A stretch of DNA of 64,000 bases from Chitinophaga sp. CB10. Its GTDB lineage: Bacteria > Bacteroidota > Bacteroidia > Chitinophagales > Chitinophagaceae. Location of the stretch: the NCBI GenBank assembly GCA_001870995.2, contig MLAV02000015.1:1-64000 (forward strand). The letters are read 5' to 3'. Of the stretch, positions 43,301-49,553 are shown piece by piece (positions within the stretch are counted from its first letter, which is position 1; each line of letters begins with the position of its first letter). The notes under the pieces are model-generated. The model made no database searches, was not told where the DNA came from, and worked only from the letters and a program-made list of their open reading frames with translations. Both the position numbers and the translations under genes were made by a program.

Positions 43301-46300
43301 GTTATGGTAACGGCCGTGGGCAAAGAGTATCTGCCGGAAGCTGCCGTGGTAGCCGCACCTGCTGATATGGTAAAGGTTAAGGTATTACCCGCCGCAATAT
43401 TGTCGGGCAGTTCTACCCAAAATTCAGCGCCGTCTGTATCCCCTTCCGCGATGTTCGTTTTGCTCAGGTGATAGATGACAGGGTTTACCGGCGGATAATC
43501 ATGGTCAATGATATCAAACGTGCTGCTGGTAACGGTGTAGACGGTGGCGGTATGATCCGTTACGGTGGCATTCAGCACTACGGATTCAGGGCCTTCCATG
43601 AGGCCATCCTGCGGTATGGCCAGGTCGCCCTCAATGTTATTGCCGGTGAAGTGATCCGCAGGGAAGGTCAGCGTATAATCGGCCGTACTTGCGGAACCGG
43701 TATTAGGCAGCATCGTAAAGTACAGTGGTATTTCCGTGGTAATGCCGGCAGGGAGGCTCAGTTTCACCTTGCTGTTAGTGCCTTCTTTCAGGTCCGCCGC
43801 GTCCGGAATTTCAAAATGCAACCGGCGGTTATTCGCATCCTGGCTGGTAAGATCGTTGATCTGTATGGTTACCGGGCCGGCTATCTTCATGTTATTATCC
43901 GCGGTGGCGGTGAGTACGAGCGTTTCTGTGTTTTCCAGTACCTGGTCCAGCGCGGCGGTTACTACCGGGTCGGTGGTGGTCACGGAAGTAGCGCCCTGCG
44001 GTAAGATGAGCGTGGCCGTTTGCAGCGTATAATCGCCGCTGGCGTTGGCGGTGGACGAAGCGTCGGCCGTCAGCGTAATGGTAACCGGTTGCGCGCTTTT
44101 CACATTCGCAGGCAGCGTAATGGTGAAGGCGGTAGCCTCGCCTTCATCCAGCGTGGCTTTAACCGGCGTGATGGTGATCACGTCGCTACCCGGGGTAGTA
44201 GTACGGGTATCGTCCTGTATTTGCAGCTGTTTGGCGGCAGGTACAGGGATGTTGGCATCCCCGCTGGCGAGGTCGATATTTAACAGCGCATCGTCGTTGA
44301 GGATGGTATTGGCGGCAGCGGTGATCCTGCCGGTGGCAGCATCGCTGGAAGCGGTATTTTCCTTAATGGTAACGGTGGCTGGCATCGTATAACGGTCCGT
44401 GCCGGCGGTAGTACCGGCGGCAGGACTGAGCGTAAACGGCATGTCGAAACCGGCAATCAGTCCGCCCGGGAGCGTTACCGTGTAGGCGGCGCCGTTAGTA
44501 TCCCCTTCTTTAATCGCCGTTTTATCAAGCGTTACTGTTACAGGCGCCGTTAATGGATAATCCCCGTCCAGGATGGTAATGGTGTGCCCTGTAACGGTGT
44601 ACCCCGCGAAGCCGTCCGCATCGGTGGCGCCGCCGTTAAGGATGAGGGTTTCCGTTTTTTCCACCAGGTTATCGTCCGTCAGTTTTAAGGTGGTGGAACC
44701 GGCGTTACTATTGTTGATCACCATCGGCGTGCCGATGGTATAGTCACCCGGTTTAGCCGTTCCCGTTATAGCAGACAGGGATACGGTGATCGGTATGGTA
44801 GTGGTTACGCCTGCCGGCAGGGAAAAGGCCAGGGTGCCTTCATAACCCTCGTACAGGTCGCTGTTGGGTATGGTGGAAAAAGTAATGACGGTATTGGCCG
44901 GGTTCAGTTTGGTGCCATCTTTAATGGTGACATCCTGGCTGGTAGTTTTGGTATTGCCCATCACCACGGCGGAGATATTGATTTTCACCAGTTCATCCGG
45001 TTCTATCACCTGGTCCGGCAGTGCTTCCAAAATCAGGTCCGTACCATTTGAGCCGGGATTGATATCCGCGGATACAATGGTGGGGAAGTCGGTTCCTTCC
45101 GTGGCGGGGTTAGTAACCCCGGCGTTATTAATGGTAGCCGTTACGGTAATCTTTTCGGTTGCTAACACGTTATCCGGCAACTTCACATGAATGGTAGCAT
45201 TATTACCTTCCACGACAGATGGGGAGGTTACGGAGGCGGTGATGTCGCTCGGTTCATCATCGAGGATCGTGTATTTGGTGGTGGTCCGCGTGCCGAGTAC
45301 TACGAGCGGGTCCACTGCGGGCAATAACTGGAAGTTCAGGTTGCGGGCGTATTGCAGCTGCGTATTTCCAATGATTTTAACCATATCCACCGTAATGGTT
45401 TGGGGGGTGGAATAATCGCGGGCCGGAATCCAGAAGCCGGCATGGTCATAGGTATAATCCACGCCTTCCACGGCAGGGTGTTGCTCGCCCGGGTCTGCCG
45501 GCGCGGGTGCAAACTTCACGTAAGCGGGGGCGGTGAGTATTCCTCCGCTCACCTTGATGGTAAGGCTGGTAGCGGGAGCGGTGGTATTGCCTTCGGCCTG
45601 GGACTGGTTGGCGGCGGAGAATTCCACCGTTACCGGTTTACTGTTCAGGCCACTCACGTCCGTCATCGGTTCCCGGACGGTGGAGGTGGCCAGCATGTCG
45701 CGGGTATCGTCGTAGCCTATACGCAGTACGGTTCCGGAGGCAAAGCGGTTGGTGGAAGGCCCGGTTTCCGGCAGGCGGATGCCTACTGCCATGCCCCTGA
45801 GTACGCCGGTGCCGTTATTGACGTCGTTATTCAGGAAGCCGGTGCTGGGGTCCACGCTGGTAGTGGTGGCCAGCAGGCCAAGGCTCACGGAGTTAAAGCT
45901 CTCATTGTCTTTCAGGCGGTACACATGCGCATAATCCCCGTTGTTGGACTGGGGATAATTCACAAAATCGTCCGTAAAGCGGACGATCCCCGGTAAAGTA
46001 TTGATAGTGGCGGAGGCGCCGAGCGTATTGGTATAAGTTTGTCCTGTCTGGTAAAAGCCCCTGGAGTTCAGGTTATTCTGCACTTCGGGCGCAGCGATGT
46101 TATCCTGGAGGGCAGCGTATTCCGTGATATAGAGGAAAGGGTTTACCCGCGTGAAGTCCGTTCCGTAGATGGTCACATTATAGGTAAAATATTTTTTAGG
46201 AACCTCATAGCTGATAACGGTGCGTATATAAGCAGTACGTGGCTGGCCGGAGAAATAGTCTATTTTGGAAAATATCGCCACTTTATATGGGTTGGTGGCT

Positions 46301-46623
46301 GTACCATCTCCCATAACATCCGTTACGGTAATATTATTGGGTAGAAAGTTCTTGGAGCCGGGAAAGCCATCGCTCCAAAAAAGTCCTTTCCAGAAAGTCC
46401 AGATCCCTTTATCCCCGGTGTCCGGGTTCGTACCAGTTTCAGCTCTGCCGTTCCGGTAAACGTTTATTTTACCATCCGGGGTGATGGAGATCCTCAATCC
46501 ATCCGTGGCGGTATTGCCTCCGGAAGGGTTGATGACTACCTGCGCAACTGCGGCGAAAGCAGGCAGCAGGAAGATGGCTATCAGCAACACTTTCCTCATG
46601 GCAAAGGCTAAACGTTGGAGCAT
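37330..46623 (-). CDS. Giant Calx-beta repeat adhesin-like protein with T9SS type-B signal
   Basis: This protein of about 3,100 residues begins with a signal peptide (AMRKVLLIAIFLLPAFAAVAQ). An N-terminal region of some 330 residues of unknown fold follows. Then come about 22 Calx-beta-like domains of ~100 residues, each with an EG..A.F.I.LP core strand. Calcium-type thrombospondin-3 repeats (CDTDGDGLTNAQEDINKNGD, DTDGDGIPNFLDLDSDGDGV) precede a final ~95-residue gliding-motility type-B sorting domain (ISPNNDGRGNDFMYIENIEK, VIFNRWGGTVF, DGSYFYNIQIW). It should be exported by T9SS and displayed as a long calcium-stiffened fibre, probably for adhesion or gliding. Possible starts are 46665, 46623 and 46599; the middle is used here. 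It heads the operon with its PorP/SprF. Confidence 0.92.
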   Translation of the reverse strand: MLQRLAFAMRKVLLIAIFLLPAFAAVAQVVINPSGGNTATDGLRISITPDGKINVYRNGRAETGTNPDTGDKGIWTFWKGLFWSDGFPGSKNFLPNNITVTDVMGDGTATNPYKVAIFSKIDYFSGQPRTAYIRTVISYEVPKKYFTYNVTIYGTDFTRVNPFLYITEYAALQDNIAAPEVQNNLNSRGFYQTGQTYTNTLGASATINTLPGIVRFTDDFVNYPQSNNGDYAHVYRLKDNESFNSVSLGLLATTTSVDPSTGFLNNDVNNGTGVLRGMAVGIRLPETGPSTNRFASGTVLRIGYDDTRDMLATSTVREPMTDVSGLNSKPVTVEFSAANQSQAEGNTTAPATSLTIKVSGGILTAPAYVKFAPAPADPGEQHPAVEGVDYTYDHAGFWIPARDYSTPQTITVDMVKIIGNTQLQYARNLNFQLLPAVDPLVVLGTRTTTKYTILDDEPSDITASVTSPSVVEGNNATIHVKLPDNVLATEKITVTATINNAGVTNPATEGTDFPTIVSADINPGSNGTDLILEALPDQVIEPDELVKINISAVVMGNTKTTSQDVTIKDGTKLNPANTVITFSTIPNSDLYEGYEGTLAFSLPAGVTTTIPITVSLSAITGTAKPGDYTIGTPMVINNSNAGSTTLKLTDDNLVEKTETLILNGGATDADGFAGYTVTGHTITILDGDYPLTAPVTVTLDKTAIKEGDTNGAAYTVTLPGGLIAGFDMPFTLSPAAGTTAGTDRYTMPATVTIKENTASSDAATGRITAAANTILNDDALLNIDLASGDANIPVPAAKQLQIQDDTRTTTPGSDVITITPVKATLDEGEATAFTITLPANVKSAQPVTITLTADASSTANASGDYTLQTATLILPQGATSVTTTDPVVTAALDQVLENTETLVLTATADNNMKIAGPVTIQINDLTSQDANNRRLHFEIPDAADLKEGTNSKVKLSLPAGITTEIPLYFTMLPNTGSASTADYTLTFPADHFTGNNIEGDLAIPQDGLMEGPESVVLNATVTDHTATVYTVTSSTFDIIDHDYPPVNPVIYHLSKTNIAEGDTDGAEFWVELPDNIAAGNTLTFTISAGAATTAASGRYSLPTAVTITQGEKLSSKIKITAGTNLVLNDPAVLYIKATCSDPVISSPADAMLDITDNTRATAPGSDVITITPVASTLKEGESTLFTIALPKDVTSETPITVNLGATAGTATSDDYSFSGTALTLPKAANSATPADVQLTANTDQVLELDEQMQVTAQSIAGYTLNNTSWNIAITDETRKVAANRVISFSTPAASLLRESFTGKVQISLPAGISTQVPITVNFKPNTGEATAADYTLTFPAGSFTGNSAEADLDLKTDGLMEGDETVVIDATATDGTSDVFTVNPHTFTIIDQDYPPANPVILHLDKTAVKEGETPGAAFWIELPDGATAGRTFTFNLSAAAGTTAASARFNLPAQATIASGKQTSDPVYITATTNNILDDDDVLYIGAACTDPNIIAGTPVKLDIGDNTRVTTPNSDVITITPVIAPLTENSATKFQISLPANIKSAKDIAITLGVQSTQASAGDYSLLQSTITLPATVNSTTTDNDVLQAAADNIIESDEQLTITGNAGAGYNVTGYTLTINDATRRDINNRVITVSTPPSVQLPENFVQPYTFSLPTGITTEIPITLHFTASGTATIGAAGDYTFDPVAIISSGDQVTVPLTVLADDLVEGPETIIITASGLDNTGSAYTVNDIHAEIKDAQYPVTLALTATPDHILEGFTTDVSVKLPNNWRAAEDMTITINKGAASTLEDAGHSPLPLTLVIPKNGNSATAASVLAKSNDMLGDGGTIVVEGSHTDNNITITPVTITVQDSTIKRPGSNILNITSNKASLNEGEHADLTVALGSSLMSKSDIVVTLGRKATSTAGAGELQFATATALLKAGTHSVTVPDFFTAVADQVLESDELFVVTGESGEYSIADLPFTIHDMTRQTASNLVFSITPSKTGQLAEGDDVQLQVSLPAGITTEVPISVTMNVSGDVNANDYTLPAAFTFNKDTTLLLHITADDLVEGTEALNIGTSATDGISAYTNTPAAFTIKDAQYPARIILEAIPARIDEGGAGTALRAKFENNWKAGKDYVVSLLKDAASTAADTDHSTLPASITIPKDQNAGDAQTTLNGLPDLILEDDEEVLINGVCSDANLPVDATRVTILDRTHDDPATGRIYLSRVTPGPNVVEGNSYTVNVSLAPNVTSSKAITVALSVSGNSTAAVSDVNGLPTTITIPAGQPNYAFAFTALTDNIIERPELYRIVATPVNYAGMQGDSIDVTIVDATSADPQNLRVKLALDSTSLMEGNSSKVTVGFVTQNIIAGEDLVIAVTPDPSSTADAADYAGLPPQLIIKAGEPYATYTLTAIADKVIEGSEKLLLKGSIPSSYFSYQLEQPQLLTIQESVPTTVQLLKKNDASEPATTGAYTVKLPLDYTAAADVNVSLFAGAVPGATNIGSVATTVTIPVGANSADVLVNVIDNNVIEGDETLPAALKAATMDRGNGIFQFTVNTLDTVKMLIHDDESAATGAKAAARTMLVQKVKDAAEPAVQGAFKIGFTDAQLAAVKDVQVNYTVGGTAVADSRYKKLSGTVTIPAGSSSATIVVDPIDNNIVEGDGTVSLQIKDITSSMVGVTWPVASQTAPEVIIADNDTLVVNLSTAVATAAEGSPVQFTLKSPSRAAIAVPVRIQVAQDAVRTFTASEGQISGNILTVNLPAMTSEHTFTITASDDAVNDDDGFLHTTLLPYAGANSTPLYVTGSATNANVIITDNDPLMLSFADTKFSVKEGDRGENNRLRFVVALSNKSSRAVTVKFDTEPSTEGVSYPYFDFKATPGEDYNMAVNELVIPPFSSEAEFFVDVIGDTTFEQNETFVLKMLSVSANAATNLPTIGEPGKATGIILNDDPMCGECDTDGDGLTNAQEDINKNGDPFDDDTDGDGIPNFLDLDSDGDGVPDSVERWTTDGRQLSDNEGKIRVHPAISPNNDGRGNDFMYIENIEKYPNNQVVIFNRWGGTVFKTNNYNNKSNNFKGKSNTGGASGSDVPDGSYFYNIQIWVDGKVESKTGFIVIKR
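37512..37796 (-). other. T9SS type-B sorting domain and TSP3 repeats (sub-region)
   Basis: Within the giant gene, this marks the approximate stretch holding most of the calcium-binding DxDxDG repeats and the start of the type-B C-terminal domain; the domain itself continues to the stop at 37330. It is listed separately because it decides the export route: type-B signals need PorP/SprF-like partners, encoded next door. Confidence 0.75.
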
Positions 46624-47125
46624 AGCTGTCTTAGATACTTTCGTAGGATAGGACAGGACTAACATATAAGCGTGTAAAATTTCTATTTATACATATAGAT
46701 TTTAAGTCAGTAATGAAAAACAGTCCTTTGTAAACCCTATATGCGCGATTCCGTAAAATGGCTCTCCAATGGCATACACCTCAGAGGTGCTGAAAAACCG
46801 GCCATCGGTGTAAAATAGTTCCGTTGCATTTCAACGTGGAGCAAACAAAGTACCTGCAATACTTCAGCAGTGGGATGATTTATATAAATTATTTTATCTT
46901 ACTTCTCGCTGTATTCTAAATCACAACAATACTATATTAAATCATATATTTTAAATTACAAATTTAAAACATAAAATATATTTATTCAAATAAAAATATC
47001 TTGAAGACTATAAATCCACCTTTGGGGGTATTTTTCGGATATTTTAACGTTTAGACAGAAAGAATGAGGTATAGAAAGCTATGTAGAAAGAAAAAATAAC
47101 CATAGATTTGCAAAAAAAAGTAAGA
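46624..47125. other. Divergent intergenic region, 500 bases
   Basis: This AT-rich region lies between the giant operon (leftward) and ahcY (rightward) and must hold both promoters. A perfect 13-base palindrome CACCTCAGAGGTG is at 46777-46789. A TAGATTTG -7 box for ahcY is at 47103-47110. No TAnnTTTG box was found for the giant operon. I see no gene here. Confidence 0.7.
47103..47110 (+). promoter_or_regulatory. -7 element for ahcY
   Basis: TAGATTTG matches TAnnTTTG, ending 15 bases before the ATG, which implies a very short leader of roughly 10-12 bases. The -33 region lacks a clear TTTG. Confidence 0.5.
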
Positions 47126-48454
47126 ATGTCTACTGTTTCAAAATCTAACATTGACTTTAACCTGAAATATAAGGTAAAAGATATGTCCCTCGCTGATTGG
47201 GGCCGCAAGGAAATTGAGCTGGCAGAAGCTGAAATGCCGGGTCTGATGTCGCTCCGCGAGGAATACGGTAACAGCCAGCCGCTGAAAGGCGCGCGCATTG
47301 CCGGTTGCCTGCACATGACCATCCAGACTGCCGTACTGATCGAAACCCTGGTACACCTGGGCGCTGAAGTACGCTGGAGCTCCTGCAATATCTTTTCCAC
47401 ACAAGACCACGCAGCTGCTGCCGTAGCTGCTGCCGGCGTGCCTGTTTTTGCCTGGAAAGGCCTGAACGAGCAGGAATTTGACTGGTGCATCGAGCAGACC
47501 CTGTTCTTCGGCAGCCCTGACCGCCCGCTGAACATGATCCTGGACGATGGCGGCGACCTGACCAACATGGTACTGGACCGTTATCCTGAGCTGATCCAGC
47601 ACATCAAAGGCCTGTCCGAAGAAACTACTACCGGTGTTCACCGCCTGTACGAGCGCATGAAAAACGGTACTTTACCAATGCCTGCGATCAACATCAACGA
47701 CTCCGTTACCAAGTCCAAATTCGATAACAAATACGGTTGCCGCGAATCCTGCGTGGATGCGATCCGCCGCGCTACCGACGTAATGATCGCCGGTAAAGTA
47801 GCGGTGGTTGCCGGCTTTGGCGACGTTGGTAAAGGTTCCGCTGAATCTCTCCGTGGCGCCGGCGCACGCGTAATCGTCACTGAAATCGATCCTATCTGCG
47901 CCCTGCAGGCTGCAATGGAAGGTTACGAAGTGAAAAAAATGAGCGATGCTATCAAAGAAGCCGACATCGTAGTAACTACTACCGGCTGCCGCGATATCAT
48001 CACCGGCGAACACTTCAAACTGATGAAAGATAAATGCATCGTTTCCAATATCGGTCACTTCGATATCGAAATCGACGTTGCATGGTTAAATAAAAACTAC
48101 GGCCATACCAAAGTTGAAATCAAACCTCAGGTGGATAAATACACCATCGATGGTAAGGATATCATCCTGCTGGCAGAAGGCCGCCTGGTAAACCTGGGTT
48201 GCGCTACCGGTCACCCATCTTTCGTAATGTCCAACTCTTTCACCAACCAAACCCTGGCTCAGCTGGAACTCTGGCTGAACTCAGACAAGTACGAAAACAA
48301 AGTGTACGTACTGCCTAAACACCTGGATGAAAAAGTTGCCCGCCTGCACCTGAAAAAAATCGGTGTGGAACTGGATGTACTCACTCCTACCCAATCCGAA
48401 TACCTCGGCATTCCGGTGGAAGGTCCGTTCAAACCTGATTACTACAGATACTAA
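47126..48454 (+). CDS. ahcY: Adenosylhomocysteinase
   Basis: This 442-residue enzyme hydrolyses S-adenosylhomocysteine to adenosine and homocysteine, clearing the product inhibitor of methyltransferases. The N-terminal substrate-binding region includes GCLHMTIQTAVLIETL and ARWSSCNIFSTQDHAAAA-like residues (here VRWSSCNIFSTQDHAAAAVA). The NAD-binding fold has VVAGFGDVGKGSAESLRGAG and VTEIDPICALQAAMEGY. It ends in the conserved FKPDYYRY. The start is the ATG before STVSKSNID. A terminator follows. Confidence 0.98.
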   Translation: MSTVSKSNIDFNLKYKVKDMSLADWGRKEIELAEAEMPGLMSLREEYGNSQPLKGARIAGCLHMTIQTAVLIETLVHLGAEVRWSSCNIFSTQDHAAAAVAAAGVPVFAWKGLNEQEFDWCIEQTLFFGSPDRPLNMILDDGGDLTNMVLDRYPELIQHIKGLSEETTTGVHRLYERMKNGTLPMPAININDSVTKSKFDNKYGCRESCVDAIRRATDVMIAGKVAVVAGFGDVGKGSAESLRGAGARVIVTEIDPICALQAAMEGYEVKKMSDAIKEADIVVTTTGCRDIITGEHFKLMKDKCIVSNIGHFDIEIDVAWLNKNYGHTKVEIKPQVDKYTIDGKDIILLAEGRLVNLGCATGHPSFVMSNSFTNQTLAQLELWLNSDKYENKVYVLPKHLDEKVARLHLKKIGVELDVLTPTQSEYLGIPVEGPFKPDYYRY

Positions 48455-48474
48455 TCGTTATACACGTAATCGTA

Positions 48475-48511
48475 AACGGGCGCCTCGTAAAAAAGGCGCC
48501 CGTTTTTATTT
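48475..48511 (+). terminator. Terminator after ahcY
   Basis: Stem AAACGGGCGCC / GGCGCCCGTTT with an A-rich loop, then a T-rich tract, about 22 bases past the stop. Confidence 0.93.
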
Positions 48512-48566
48512 CCCCGCTTATTTTCGTTTAGCCCGTTCCCGTGCCCGCATTGCCAGAAAAATTCAA

Positions 48567-48574
48567 TAATTTTG
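48567..48574 (+). promoter_or_regulatory. -7 element for pdxJ, implying a near-leaderless message
   Basis: TAATTTTG matches TAnnTTTG and ends only 4 bases before the pdxJ ATG. If used, transcription would start at or next to the start codon. The -33 element is weak, so the call is tentative. Confidence 0.4.
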
Positions 48575-48578
48575 CGGC

Positions 48579-49310
48579 ATGACAAAGCTTAGTGTTAACA
48601 TCAACAAGTTTGCAACACTGCGCAATGCTCGCGGTGGCAACGTTCCAGATATTTTAAAGGTAGCCCGGGACTGTGAGCGATTCGGCGCCGATGGCATTAC
48701 TGTTCACCCACGCCCCGACCAAAGGCATATCCGTTACCAGGATGTGCTGGACCTGAAACCGCTGATCACTACGGAATTCAATATAGAAGGTTACCCTTCA
48801 CCGGATTTTATGGACCTGGTACTGAAAGTAAAACCAGACCAGGTAACGCTGGTGCCCGATCCGCCTGATGCCATCACCTCCAATACCGGGTGGGACACTG
48901 TTACCTACCAGTCCTTCCTCAAAGATGTGATCAGCGCATTCAAAAAAGAAGGCATCCGCGTTTCCATCTTCCTGAACCCGGAAGTAGGCATGGTAGAAGG
49001 CGCTAAAACCGCCGGTGCGGACCGTATTGAACTCTATACCGGCCCATATGCGGAAGAGTACTTCAACGCCCGTACGCAGCCGCAAAACCTGCAGCTGTTC
49101 AACGATTACAAGAACACTGCCCGCGCGGCCACGGAAATCGGTCTTGACCTCAATGCCGGCCATGACCTCAACCTGGATAACCTCCGCTTCTTCAAACTGC
49201 ATATCCCGCAGCTGAAAGAAGTATCCATCGGGCATGCGCTCGTTGCGGACGCTATTTATTTTGGCCTGGAAAACACCATCCAGCTCTACAAACGCCAACT
49301 GGCGGATTAA
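48579..49310 (+). CDS. pdxJ: Pyridoxine 5'-phosphate synthase
   Basis: This 243-residue TIM-barrel enzyme closes the pyridine ring of vitamin B6 from 1-deoxyxylulose 5-phosphate and 3-amino-2-oxopropyl phosphate. Family phrases are KLSVNINKFATLRNARGGN, GADGITVHPRPDQRHI, FNIEGYPSPDF, LVPDPPDAITSNTGWD, RIELYTGPYAE, DLNAGHDLNLDN and VSIGHALVADAI. Its length is standard. It is a single gene with a terminator after it. Confidence 0.98.
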   Translation: MTKLSVNINKFATLRNARGGNVPDILKVARDCERFGADGITVHPRPDQRHIRYQDVLDLKPLITTEFNIEGYPSPDFMDLVLKVKPDQVTLVPDPPDAITSNTGWDTVTYQSFLKDVISAFKKEGIRVSIFLNPEVGMVEGAKTAGADRIELYTGPYAEEYFNARTQPQNLQLFNDYKNTARAATEIGLDLNAGHDLNLDNLRFFKLHIPQLKEVSIGHALVADAIYFGLENTIQLYKRQLAD

Positions 49311-49335
49311 GGACTTTCCTCAGTTTTATATAACG

Positions 49336-49376
49336 GAAAACGGGAATCGGGCGCAGGCCCGGATTCCCGTTTTTGT
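49336..49376 (+). terminator. Terminator after pdxJ
   Basis: Stem AACGGGAATC-GGGC / GCCC-GGATTCCCGTT with a small loop, followed by TTTTTG, about 25 bases after the stop. Confidence 0.92.
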
Positions 49377-49553
49377 TTGGTGAACGCACCGCTGCCGGTG
49401 ACGCCGTTATTTAAAGCGATAAAGCCACTCGCTTCCGCAAATGGCTTTATCGAACCCTTAAAACAATCAACATGATTCATACCGGGGTCACAACAAACCG
49501 ATATGAATTTATTTATAGGTTACCGTCAGGAGTGACAGTAATGATACACGGTG

